NCBI GenBank assembly: GCA_937136425.1
Contig: CAKZON010000006.1
Location: 62,001 to 126,000 of the forward strand
Direction of reading: 5' to 3'
Source of the DNA: an uncultured Crocinitomix sp.
GTDB lineage: Bacteria; Bacteroidota; Bacteroidia; Flavobacteriales_D; Crocinitomicaceae
DNA: 64,000 bases
Positions 34,738 through 42,530 of this stretch are shown piece after piece (positions within the stretch are counted from its first letter, which is position 1; each line of letters starts with the position of its first letter). Both the position numbers and the translations under genes were made by a program. The notes beneath the pieces were generated by a model. The model did not search any database, was not told the DNA's origin, and saw nothing but the letters and a program-made list of their open reading frames with translations.

Positions 34738-35490
34738 ATGGATTTAACGATTCACAATAACGAAGCTAAATTTTTAATACGTTTAGCAGATACTTCTTTA
34801 ATTCTTGGTCAACGCCTTGCAGAAATGTGCAGCAATGGTCCCTTTTTAGAAGAAGATATTGCCTTATCAAACATTTCACTTGACCTTTTCGGACGTGCTG
34901 AAGAAATGTATAAAATTATCTGTGACATTGAAGGTAACAAATGCACACCAGATGATTTAGTATTTAGAAGAAACGAACGTGAATACTTCAATATTAAATT
35001 AGTTGAGCAACCAAATAATGATTTTGCTTGGGTAATTGCTCGTCAGTTTTTACACGATATTTATGTACAGGAGGTTTATACGCAACTTTTAAATTCTGAA
35101 AATTCAGAAGTTGTTGGGTTAGCTCAAAAAGTACTAAAAGAGGTTCGATACAGCTACATTCACTCTAAAGATTGGATGGAGCGATTAGGACTTGGAACAG
35201 ATGAAAGTAACTCTCGCATGCAAACTGCGATTGATCACTTATTGAAGTTTGTAGAAGAGATTTTTGCTTTTGATGATTTAGACAACACTTACTTGACTGA
35301 TAGCGAAGGCTTAAAAACTCTCTGGAACAATGATGTGGATACAACATTAGCTGCTTGTAACCTTAAACGTAAAGAAATCATGCCTCTTAGCATGAGAGAT
35401 TTCAGAGATGGGTTTCATAGTGAGCATATCGGACATTTATTAAGCATTATGCAGTATTTGCCTCGTGCTTATCCAGATGCAAAGTGGTAG
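34738..35490 (+). CDS. paaC: Phenylacetyl-CoA epoxidase subunit PaaC
   Basis: A 250-residue structural subunit with the degenerate ferritin-like fold of PaaC. Conserved marks are LADTSLILGQRLAEMCSNGPFLEEDIALSNISLDLFG (about 17-53), a LLNSEN-style loop and the RYSYIHSKDWMERLGLGTDES segment (about 138-158). PaaC lacks a working diiron site and forms the stable AC core with PaaA. The close spacing to paaB and the order A-B-C support complex formation in the same transcript. Confidence 0.96.
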   Translation: MDLTIHNNEAKFLIRLADTSLILGQRLAEMCSNGPFLEEDIALSNISLDLFGRAEEMYKIICDIEGNKCTPDDLVFRRNEREYFNIKLVEQPNNDFAWVIARQFLHDIYVQEVYTQLLNSENSEVVGLAQKVLKEVRYSYIHSKDWMERLGLGTDESNSRMQTAIDHLLKFVEEIFAFDDLDNTYLTDSEGLKTLWNNDVDTTLAACNLKRKEIMPLSMRDFRDGFHSEHIGHLLSIMQYLPRAYPDAKW

Positions 35491-35547
35491 CAAAATAAAA
35501 CGCTACTAACTCTATTTAAAATTAGTACGGTACAATTACGCTTTAAA

Positions 35548-36015
35548 TTGAATTCAACAGTTGAAAATAGTGACATTTGGGAAATCTTAAAACAGGTTCC
35601 TGACCCTGAAATCCCTGCCATTAACTTGGTGGAATTGGGCGTTGTTCGTGCTATTGAAAAGCTAGAAAACGAGCAATTAAAAATCACTATAACACCAACT
35701 TATACAGGTTGTCCTGCTAAAAAATTGTTTGAAGATTTAATTATTGAAGAATTAGCAAAACATGGTTTTAGTGATGTGGAGATTATTTCAAAATTAAATC
35801 CAGCTTGGACAACGGATTGGCTTTCGGATCAAACGAAAGAAAAACTCATGAAAGAAGGTATTTCTCCGCCAACAATTGGTGATAGAATAATCATGTGCCC
35901 GATTTGCCAATCTACCGACACTAAGTTACTGAGTCAATTTGGTTCTACTCCTTGCCAATCATTATATAGCTGTAATGATTGTAAAGAGCCCTTCAATTAT
36001 TTCAAATGTCATTGA
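35548..36015 (+). CDS. paaD: PaaD, iron-sulfur maturation-like factor of the epoxidase
   Basis: A 155-residue protein. The N-terminal two-thirds are a DUF59/MIP18 domain (PDPEIPAINLVELGVVRAIE, then TYTGCPAKKLFEDLI with the conserved Cys). The C-terminal part is a zinc-ribbon-like cysteine cluster (CPICQS, CQSLYSCNDCKEPFNYFKC). PaaD is needed for epoxidase activity and is thought to help cofactor assembly. The start is a TTG at 35548, with no good ATG nearby and a clean NSTVENSDIWEIL opening. It lies 57 bases after paaC, and the reductase gene paaE, usually next, is not present in this window. Confidence 0.93.
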   Translation: MNSTVENSDIWEILKQVPDPEIPAINLVELGVVRAIEKLENEQLKITITPTYTGCPAKKLFEDLIIEELAKHGFSDVEIISKLNPAWTTDWLSDQTKEKLMKEGISPPTIGDRIIMCPICQSTDTKLLSQFGSTPCQSLYSCNDCKEPFNYFKCH

Positions 36016-36060
36016 TTTATAGTTTTTAGAATATTTCTTTGAACTTTATCAATTATGAGG

Positions 36061-36076
36061 TGTATTTGAAAATACA
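36061..36076. promoter_or_regulatory. Perfect inverted repeat before the gene at 36098
   Basis: TGTATTT-GA-AAATACA: two perfect seven-base arms around two bases, ending 21 bases before the ATG at 36098 and following the paaD stop by 45 bases. It could be an operator; without a T run it is not a good terminator. Confidence 0.35.
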
Positions 36077-36097
36077 TCCCTTAATAAATCATTGCTC

Positions 36098-36577
36098 ATG
36101 AAATTATTTCTCTTGTCTGTTTTTAGTTTATTGACATCATTTGCCATAGCGCATCCTCATTCTGCGGACTCTATTCATTTTGATTATACCTTTCATAAAA
36201 GCGAACACATGGACAAAGTCATACAAGTTAATGCTTCAATTACCAATCAATCTAGCAAGCACTTCTATTTCTTATCAGAATCATGCAATGGGTTGGATTA
36301 TTATATCACAACAACTGCGCTTAATGCATCCGTTTATATTTTCGTTCATTGCAATGCAACGTTTCCAAGAAAAATAACCCTTGCACCAGGTGCGAGCTAT
36401 GAATTTAAGACTAATATCAAATATCATAGTACATTAAAAAAAATGGGCCTAAATTTAGTTTTAACACAACTTTCAGAAGCCTATCAAGTGGATGAAAAAT
36501 TCATTTCAAATATCAACAGAGATCTTAAAAAGAATCATTTAAAACTATCTGGTCCTGTGCTCATAGTTCCGCAATAA
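36098..36577 (+). CDS. Small secreted hypothetical protein
   Basis: Not recognised. The 159-residue protein has a signal peptide (about 1-18, AIAHPH) and a strand-rich mature part resembling a single immunoglobulin-like or cupredoxin-like domain: QVNASITNQSSKHFYFLSES, KITLAPGASYEFKTNI. Three cysteines are present. The ATG at 36098 is chosen over a TTG six bases earlier because it opens the signal peptide directly. A palindrome at 36061-36076 lies before it. It is not tied by function to the paa operon. Confidence 0.7.
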   Translation: MKLFLLSVFSLLTSFAIAHPHSADSIHFDYTFHKSEHMDKVIQVNASITNQSSKHFYFLSESCNGLDYYITTTALNASVYIFVHCNATFPRKITLAPGASYEFKTNIKYHSTLKKMGLNLVLTQLSEAYQVDEKFISNINRDLKKNHLKLSGPVLIVPQ

Positions 36578-36637
36578 AAGCTTTTTCAAAAAATGGTATA
36601 TTTACCTTTATTAGATGAAGTGTAAAGCTGTTGAGAT

Positions 36638-37180
36638 ATGAATTACGTGATTTTTGATTTAGAGGCGACCTGTTGGGACCAATGGGATAAAAGTCAAAAT
36701 GAAACAATAGAAATTGGGGCTATCCTCATCAATGATCAAAAAGAAATTGTTTCAGAATTTGAAGCATTTATCAAACCTATTAGGTTTCCAAAACTAAGTG
36801 ACTTCTGCATTCAATTAACCTCAATACAACAATCAGATGTAGACGACTCTCCATACTTCAATGAAGTTATTGCAAAGTTTAAGGATTGGTTTGACTTTGA
36901 TGATCAAAACTATGTTCTTTGCTCTTGGGGCTTTTATGATAAAAAGCAATTTGAATCCGATTGTAAAATCCATGGATTAAATGCTGAATGGGTAAATCAA
37001 CATATTAGTTTAAAACATCAATATGGAAAATTCAAAAATTTAAAACGAGCTATTGGAATGAAAAATGCATTAAAATTAGAAGGCTTTAAATTGGATGGCA
37101 CACATCATAGAGGGATTGATGATGCGAGAAATATTGCCAAAATTTTTATTAAGCATTTTGACCAATGGAAATTTAATTAA
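36638..37180 (+). CDS. DEDDh 3'-5' exonuclease (ERI1/RNase T-like)
   Basis: A 180-residue nuclease with the Exo I-III motifs: FDLEATCWD (D7, E9, near the N-terminus), a middle SWGFYDKKQFESDC Exo II aspartate, and HHRGIDDARNIAKI (Exo III, H and D near 152-157) with the DEDDh His present. The WDQWDKSQNETIEIG loop is typical of the ERI1/KapD-like inhibitor-type exonucleases. It probably trims the 3' ends of small RNA or DNA. The exact substrate is not predictable. It has no signal peptide and sits between two unrelated transcripts. Confidence 0.86.
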   Translation: MNYVIFDLEATCWDQWDKSQNETIEIGAILINDQKEIVSEFEAFIKPIRFPKLSDFCIQLTSIQQSDVDDSPYFNEVIAKFKDWFDFDDQNYVLCSWGFYDKKQFESDCKIHGLNAEWVNQHISLKHQYGKFKNLKRAIGMKNALKLEGFKLDGTHHRGIDDARNIAKIFIKHFDQWKFN

Positions 37181-37188
37181 CCCTACTC

Positions 37189-37227
37189 AGTTAAAATTGT
37201 AACTTAGTTAAAACTCTTGAGTTAAAA
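37189..37227 (+). repeat. Three AGTTAAAA direct repeats before the queuosine transporter
   Basis: Octamers at 37189-37196, 37206-37213 and 37220-37227 (spacing 17 and 14). The region before the gene also holds the short palindrome AACTC-TT-GAGTT. It may be a regulator site; no preQ1 riboswitch consensus was found. Confidence 0.35.
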
Positions 37228-37250
37228 ATATACTGCATTCAAAAATTAAG

Positions 37251-38003
37251 ATGTTTGAACTAGAACGAAAAAATAAAAGATCTGAATGGATATTCATGAT
37301 TTTAAGCGGCCTCTTCCTTGGTTCTCTCACTATGCTTAATATTTTAGGCATCACCAAATTTATAGCATTAGATTTTGAATTCTTTGGCACCGAAATTCCG
37401 TTTCCAATTGCGATTGGGGTTCTGGCCTATCCCATCACCTTTTTATGTACCGATTTTATAAGCGAACTTTATGGAAAGAAACGCGCAAATATGGTAGTTT
37501 GGGTTGGTCTATTGCTAAATTTGTGGGTGCTTTTTATTATTTGGTTGGGTGGAGAATTACCTCCTGGCCCTATTTTAGATGAATTTGGAAAAGTTGTTCC
37601 GCACACAAACGGCTCCGTTTTTTATGAAGTTAGAACGGCCACTTTTGCAGCAACCACCGCAAGTATGATTTCTTATATTGTCGCTCAATTCATTGACGTA
37701 CATATATTTCATTATTTAAAAAAATTAACGAATGGTAAAAAACTTTGGTTGCGCAATAACGGTTCAACACTTATTAGTCAGTTAGTAGACTCTGTTGCGG
37801 TTATTTTAATCACGCATTATTATGCAAATGCACTGCCAAAAGATGAGTTTGGGGCAATTACGGAACCATTAATCTATTTTATTTTTGCTAGCTACACATT
37901 TAAGTTAGTTACAGCATTGGTAGACACCATTCCGTTTTATTTTGGTGTAAAATTTTTGACAAAATATATTAATGGAGGAAAATCAAATATAGAACAAACA
38001 TGA
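37251..38003 (+). CDS. yhhQ: Queuosine precursor transporter (YhhQ/VUT family)
   Basis: A 250-residue integral membrane protein with about six helices. The family hallmarks are TDFISELYGKKRAN (about 64-77) and SQLVDSVAVILITHYYA (about 180-196), where polar residues line the transport path. YhhQ imports queuine or preQ1/preQ0 bases so that tRNA can be modified without full synthesis. The long polar loop at about 100-125 (GGELPPGPILDEFGKVVPHTNG) is common in the family. The downstream gene starts inside its stop codon (ATGA at 38000-38003). Confidence 0.88.
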   Translation: MFELERKNKRSEWIFMILSGLFLGSLTMLNILGITKFIALDFEFFGTEIPFPIAIGVLAYPITFLCTDFISELYGKKRANMVVWVGLLLNLWVLFIIWLGGELPPGPILDEFGKVVPHTNGSVFYEVRTATFAATTASMISYIVAQFIDVHIFHYLKKLTNGKKLWLRNNGSTLISQLVDSVAVILITHYYANALPKDEFGAITEPLIYFIFASYTFKLVTALVDTIPFYFGVKFLTKYINGGKSNIEQT

Positions 38004-38962
38004 AATTGATTCTTTGCATATCACTTTTTACAATTGGTTTTGCGAGTTATTGTCAGCAAACAATTGCAGATTTTAATTTACAGGGAAAGATTAAAAAAAG
38101 TATGGTGATTAGATCCGCCATATCAAATGAATGGCCAACCGACACGGCTAGTTACTTATTTAATAATGATGGTATGCTCATTGAAGAAATTGAGGCACAT
38201 AAGCACTCAATGGAATGCACCAATATTAAAACCTACGATTCAAAAGGACATATTACACTTCAAGAATGCACAGGTTGTAAAAAATCCACCAAATGGGTTA
38301 ACACTTATAATAAAGCGGGGCTATTAACAAAAATTGAGGTACCATTTGATCTTTTAACCACCACAATGAGTTACGACAGTCTTAATAACTTAACAAGTGT
38401 TGTAAGGGTTGATAGTTCAGATCTACGTGGGTCCATTTTTTTTATGCGAACCTTATTCAAATATGATTCGCAAGGAAACTTATTGTCAAAAGAAATACAC
38501 CAAGCCGAACGCATGCAGGACAGCCTTGCATTAATAGCAAAAGAAAACAACACTTATAATAGTTCAGGTAAGCTAACTCACAAAGAAGAAATGGAGATTA
38601 AAGCGAACAAACCCTGTACTACTTTTTCAACTTATACATACAACAATCTTGAGAAATTACACACTATTAAAATCACTCATGATGATCGATCTACAGAGTG
38701 CATAACAACCTATTCATACGAAAATGGACGTCTAATTTCTGAAATAAGTGACCTGACTATTCTGGTAAATAGGCAAGTAAAATCCTATAAAAAAGAAAAC
38801 CATTATGACCGCTTTGGTAACATCACCAAATATGTTGACTTAACCATTTCTAGAAATTACTCCTATAAGTATGATTCAAATGGAAACTGGATAGAAAAAA
38901 TTACCTTTCAAGAAGGTTTTCCACTATCAAAAACAGTTCGAATCATTACTTACTTTGACTAA
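38000..38962 (+). CDS. Secreted YD-repeat-like hypothetical protein
   Basis: A 320-residue protein with a signal peptide (about 1-17, FASYCQQ). The rest is built of short YD-like strand pairs: YNKAGLLTKIE, YDSLNNLTSVVRVD, YDSQGNLLSKEI, YNSSGKLTHKEE, YDRFGNITKYVD and YDSNGNWIEKI. Such repeats form beta-structures in Rhs-like shells, but this protein is short and lacks a toxin tip, so it is more likely a surface or periplasmic structural protein. Its ATG overlaps the TGA of the queuosine transporter gene (ATGA), so translation is probably coupled. No function is known for this pairing. Confidence 0.75.
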   Translation: MKLILCISLFTIGFASYCQQTIADFNLQGKIKKSMVIRSAISNEWPTDTASYLFNNDGMLIEEIEAHKHSMECTNIKTYDSKGHITLQECTGCKKSTKWVNTYNKAGLLTKIEVPFDLLTTTMSYDSLNNLTSVVRVDSSDLRGSIFFMRTLFKYDSQGNLLSKEIHQAERMQDSLALIAKENNTYNSSGKLTHKEEMEIKANKPCTTFSTYTYNNLEKLHTIKITHDDRSTECITTYSYENGRLISEISDLTILVNRQVKSYKKENHYDRFGNITKYVDLTISRNYSYKYDSNGNWIEKITFQEGFPLSKTVRIITYFD

Positions 38963-39072
38963 AATCAACGGTTAAGTATTGATAAGTGATTAAAACGGAT
39001 TAAAAAAAACGCAGATTAGTTTTTAACTTTACAACGGTAGCTTTTTTAATACCATAAAGACAAATTTACTTC

Positions 39073-40086
39073 ATGATTCAAGCCAACATTAATCTTCAAC
39101 CTCACAACACATTTGGACTAGAAAGCATTGCAACTCATTTTGCAAGTTTCAAAACAATTGAAGAATTGAAAGAATTGTTGATCCATAATCAAACCGCCCA
39201 ACAAGAATTACTCGTATTGGGGGGAGGAAGTAATATTTTGCTAACGAAAAACTTTGATGGCCTAGTATTGAAAAATGATTTAAAGGGAATAACAACCATT
39301 TCTGAAGAAGAAAACCATTGTCTTGTTAAAGCTTCTGCTGGCGAAAATTGGCATGATTTTGTTCTTTATGCGATAGAAAATAATTTGGGCGGTATTGAAA
39401 ATTTATCTCTTATTCCTGGCAGTGTAGGTGCTGCTCCCATGCAAAACATTGGTGCATACGGAACCGAAATAAAAGATGTTTTCCATGAACTTGAAGCACT
39501 TAATATTGAAACTTTAGAGATTGAAAAATTTGAAGCAGATGCGTGTAGTTTTGGTTATAGAGAAAGTGTTTTTAAAAGAAAACTAAAGGGCAAATACATT
39601 ATTGTTAGCATGACATTGCGCTTAACAAAAAGTCACACTCTCAACACTTCTTATGGAGCTATAGAAAAACAATTAGCTGAAATGAAGATAACTGCTCCAA
39701 CCATTAAAAATGTGAGTGATGCTGTAATCGCTATTCGTCAATCTAAATTGCCTGATCCGAAACAAATTGGAAATTCAGGGAGTTTTTTCAAAAATCCTGT
39801 AATTGGAAAAGAGCAATTTGAAGCGCTCAAAGAAAAATTTCCAAACATTGCGCATTATCCAATTGATGAAAACAATATTAAACTTGCCGCTGGTTGGTTG
39901 ATTGACAATGCCGGCTGGAAGGGTAAGACGATCGATAATTATGGTGTTCATAAAAATCAAGCACTTGTTTTGGTTAACTATGGTGGTGCTCAAGGACAAG
40001 ATATCTACAATTTATCTCAAGAAATTCTAGAATCTATTAAATCAATTTATGGAGTTGATTTGGAGCGTGAAGTTAATATCATTTAA
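39073..40086 (+). CDS. murB: UDP-N-acetylenolpyruvoylglucosamine reductase MurB (type I)
   Basis: A 337-residue FAD enzyme that reduces UDP-GlcNAc-enolpyruvate to UDP-MurNAc, an early step of peptidoglycan synthesis. The FAD-binding VLGGGSNILL (about 53-62), the LIPGSVGAAPMQNIGAYGTE loop (about 115-134), CSFGYRESVFK with the conserved Tyr/Arg/Ser, and GNSGSFFKNP, which holds the catalytic Ser near 236, are all present. The insert pattern is that of the longer type I enzyme. Possible -7 sequence TAACTTTA at 39024-39031 is close to the consensus. It stands alone. Confidence 0.95.
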   Translation: MIQANINLQPHNTFGLESIATHFASFKTIEELKELLIHNQTAQQELLVLGGGSNILLTKNFDGLVLKNDLKGITTISEEENHCLVKASAGENWHDFVLYAIENNLGGIENLSLIPGSVGAAPMQNIGAYGTEIKDVFHELEALNIETLEIEKFEADACSFGYRESVFKRKLKGKYIIVSMTLRLTKSHTLNTSYGAIEKQLAEMKITAPTIKNVSDAVIAIRQSKLPDPKQIGNSGSFFKNPVIGKEQFEALKEKFPNIAHYPIDENNIKLAAGWLIDNAGWKGKTIDNYGVHKNQALVLVNYGGAQGQDIYNLSQEILESIKSIYGVDLEREVNII

Positions 40087-40256
40087 GACGCCATACTTCC
40101 TTTCACCTTATTGAATAATTAGTTTTTTACTCCTCAGGTATTCACACCTTTTTTGTGTTTTCAGGTAATTATACCTGCAACTATTCCTTTTTATAATTGT
40201 AAAATTGGAACAGAAAAACTTATTCGAAATTGTAATTTAAACTAACCTAATAACCT

Positions 40257-41720
40257 ATGAAACTTAATTATTTTGGCGTAATCGCCCTAGCATTGCCTTT
40301 CTTTATGACTAGCTGCTCCGGTTCATCAGAAGAAGATGAAAATACAGACGGCACCGAAGATTTGGTGCAGACAGAAACTGAAAGTTCAACTTGTGATTGT
40401 GAATCAGCATGGTTCAATGGCACCAGTATTTTAGCTCCAAATGAAGGAAGCACTAGTCCATTTGCAGATTCGTCCACAACTAATTGCCTTTTCCACCAAT
40501 GGTCATGGCAAAAATTCTTATACATCACACAAGTTCCAGACGGAGAGACAGAACCTTTTTTCCTCAGCAAAATGGAGCAAGTAACAAGTAGTATGGACCC
40601 TATTAACAATTCAAGCGGGTTAATGGAGTTAACAGAGTATGAACAAGCAGGTGGCGGCGGCATTTTAATGTCAAACGAAACCTACAATGGACAAACGGAT
40701 ACCGTTTTTTATTCTATCCATATTTCAGACCAATTTAGAGCAGATGCAAATGCTGTTCAAAAAATGATTATGAATGACCCGTCAACTGCAAATAACCGTG
40801 AAACATTTAATGTTGGTGCGGTTGAATTGAAAGTTTCATGGGTGAACTCAAGTTCTTTAAAAAGTGAAGATCTACCTAATTATTATACGACAGATGCCGT
40901 TATTGAAGGCGTAACAACCAATGTTGCTTTATTAGGAATGCACGTTGTTGGTGTTGTTGAAAATCATCCAGAATTTATTTGGGCAACTTTTGAGCATTAT
41001 GATTTAGCTGCATACTATGATTGGTCAAGCACAACAACCAGCGACGTACCTGTTACATCAGCAGACAATCTTCCATTTTTCAACAGCGCAGAAACAGCAG
41101 GTCTGTCAGACATTTATTGGCCTTATGGAGATACAGATGTACGAAACCCTAATAATGTATTTGCAATTAATAAATATGGAACTCCACGCACTGCATTGGA
41201 CTCTTTCATGACTGGAACAAGCCAAGTTGATGCTGCTGAAAACTATGACAATATTGATAATATAAACCAATCTGTACTAGATACATTAACTAAAAAAGGA
41301 TCTGCTGAAAATTTGCTTTGGGCTAACTACTTTTATAATGGAGCTATTTGGATGAATATGGATGGTTTAACACATGAGCAACAAGTTGATTCAATTCTTG
41401 CAAGAGGATCTAACTTTGGAGATCCCAATTATGGAGGCCCATTAAGAGGATCACTTAATGCGTACAATGTAACAATGGAAACCTACGAACAAACACAAAG
41501 TAAAGCGCACATTTACGATATGGGAGTTGATAGTTTAATGAATTGCCTTATTTGTCATGGACCAATCTCTTATTTAGAAATTGCTGGAGTATCAAATCCA
41601 GAATCTCCAACCTACCTTAGTCATATTTTCATGAACCAAATGCATGACACTGACACAACATTAACATTGGATCAAGTCAAAGATTTACGCTTCTCTCTGT
41701 TCAACAAATACAGAAAATAA
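40257..41720 (+). CDS. Lipoprotein with one CxxCH haem-binding motif
   Basis: A 487-residue envelope protein without a named family. The signal ends in the lipobox FFMTSC (Cys20), followed by an acidic disordered tail typical of lipoproteins, then a folded part with several conserved-looking blocks: FHQWSWQKFLYI, VVGVVENHPEFIWATFEHYD, DIYWPYGDTDVRNPNN. Near the C-terminus (residues 426-430) CLICH has the CxxCH form of a c-type haem site, matching cytochrome-like lipoproteins in other bacteria. A single haem protein on the periplasmic side is expected if the motif is used. The cytochrome maturation genes are not in the window. Haem binding is unproven. Confidence 0.72.
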   Translation: MKLNYFGVIALALPFFMTSCSGSSEEDENTDGTEDLVQTETESSTCDCESAWFNGTSILAPNEGSTSPFADSSTTNCLFHQWSWQKFLYITQVPDGETEPFFLSKMEQVTSSMDPINNSSGLMELTEYEQAGGGGILMSNETYNGQTDTVFYSIHISDQFRADANAVQKMIMNDPSTANNRETFNVGAVELKVSWVNSSSLKSEDLPNYYTTDAVIEGVTTNVALLGMHVVGVVENHPEFIWATFEHYDLAAYYDWSSTTTSDVPVTSADNLPFFNSAETAGLSDIYWPYGDTDVRNPNNVFAINKYGTPRTALDSFMTGTSQVDAAENYDNIDNINQSVLDTLTKKGSAENLLWANYFYNGAIWMNMDGLTHEQQVDSILARGSNFGDPNYGGPLRGSLNAYNVTMETYEQTQSKAHIYDMGVDSLMNCLICHGPISYLEIAGVSNPESPTYLSHIFMNQMHDTDTTLTLDQVKDLRFSLFNKYRK

Positions 41721-41738
41721 TTTTTCATTAACCCAATA

Positions 41739-41771
41739 AGGCGATTACCCCCAAAGTAATCGCCTTTTTTT
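41739..41771 (+). terminator. Rho-independent terminator after the haem-motif lipoprotein gene
   Basis: Stem AGGCGATTAC / GTAATCGCCT (ten perfect pairs) with loop CCCCAAA, followed by six T. It lies 18 bases after the stop. Confidence 0.94.
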
Positions 41772-41938
41772 ATTCCCCCTGCAGGTTAACTTCATAAAAT
41801 CGCTACCAATACAATAGTATTCAATTCTATTATTGAATCATCTGTTCAACTCCTCATGTAAATGAGTTGTTATTGTTTTCTTAGGCGTAGCAATTCCTAC
41901 AAGCTAAATTGCCTCATGCAAAAAGGAATGCAAGTCTA

Positions 41939-42002
41939 TTTTGCAATTTTGCAAATGGGTTTTGCAAGCTTATTCTTATAGATTTTTTAGCATGTTTTGC
42001 AT
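41939..42002 (+). repeat. Cluster of TTTTGCAA octamers before the gene at 42056
   Basis: Three identical TTTTGCAA at 41939, 41947 and 41960, and a fourth near-copy TTTTGCAT at 41995. The first two are directly adjacent. Their place just upstream of a -7-like sequence suggests regulator binding sites. Confidence 0.45.
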
Positions 42003-42055
42003 CTTTGTTTTAATTACAAACATGCCGCCTTATTCGGTCGCTAAAATTCCTTTTT

Positions 42056-42505
42056 ATGTTTAAAATTTCATTAATAGTATTACTATTTATCTGCTCTTAC
42101 GCAAATGCACAAACAAAAGCTATTGCATTTAAAAGTCATAGTGGAAACCTCAAATATTTCACCCCACAAGGCAATGATAATTTTGGAATTGTTGAACCTA
42201 TGCCCAGATTAGACAGCATTGTTAGAATAAACGATTCAACCATTGTACAATTTCACAATACTGTGCAAGGTCCTTTTTATTATGACACATTACAAAACCA
42301 TCCCTTTTGGAATCAACCCAACTTAAACATTGACAGTTTAATTGATGCCAATTACAACGGTGTAAAATTTATCGGTTTTAAACAAAAAAAGGTATCAAAT
42401 CGCCAAGTTCAAATTGTAAAACCAATGCGCGAGAAAAAAACTAAAAAGCGTAAAAAATTAGCCCTCATCAATCCTAAAAATCAAATACTCTTGAGCCTTG
42501 TTTAG
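42056..42505 (+). CDS. Small secreted hypothetical protein with basic tail
   Basis: Not recognised. 149 residues: signal peptide about 1-18 (SYANAQ), a mature part of about 100 residues with short strands (AIAFKSHSGNLKYF, IVQFHNTVQGPFYYD), and a very basic end (REKKTKKRKK). It overlaps the frame of the next gene only through an alternative TTG start at 42498; the ATG of that gene lies 26 bases after this stop, so the two are probably cotranscribed. Multiple TTTTGCAA repeats precede it. Confidence 0.66.
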   Translation: MFKISLIVLLFICSYANAQTKAIAFKSHSGNLKYFTPQGNDNFGIVEPMPRLDSIVRINDSTIVQFHNTVQGPFYYDTLQNHPFWNQPNLNIDSLIDANYNGVKFIGFKQKKVSNRQVQIVKPMREKKTKKRKKLALINPKNQILLSLV

Positions 42506-42530
42506 GTTATTGCTTAACTACCCACCATTA

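Larger units (their letters stand above)
41721..42055. other. Intergenic region with terminator and TTTTGCAA repeats
   Basis: No open frame or RNA gene recognised. It holds the terminator at 41739-41771 and the octamer cluster at 41939-42002, both listed separately, and a -7-like CATCTTTG near 42000-42007. The rest is plain AT-rich spacer. Confidence 0.55.

Noticed and set aside
37140..37250. preQ1 riboswitch before the queuosine transporter
   Set aside because: No aptamer-like stem or the typical A-rich 3' end was seen; only short direct repeats.
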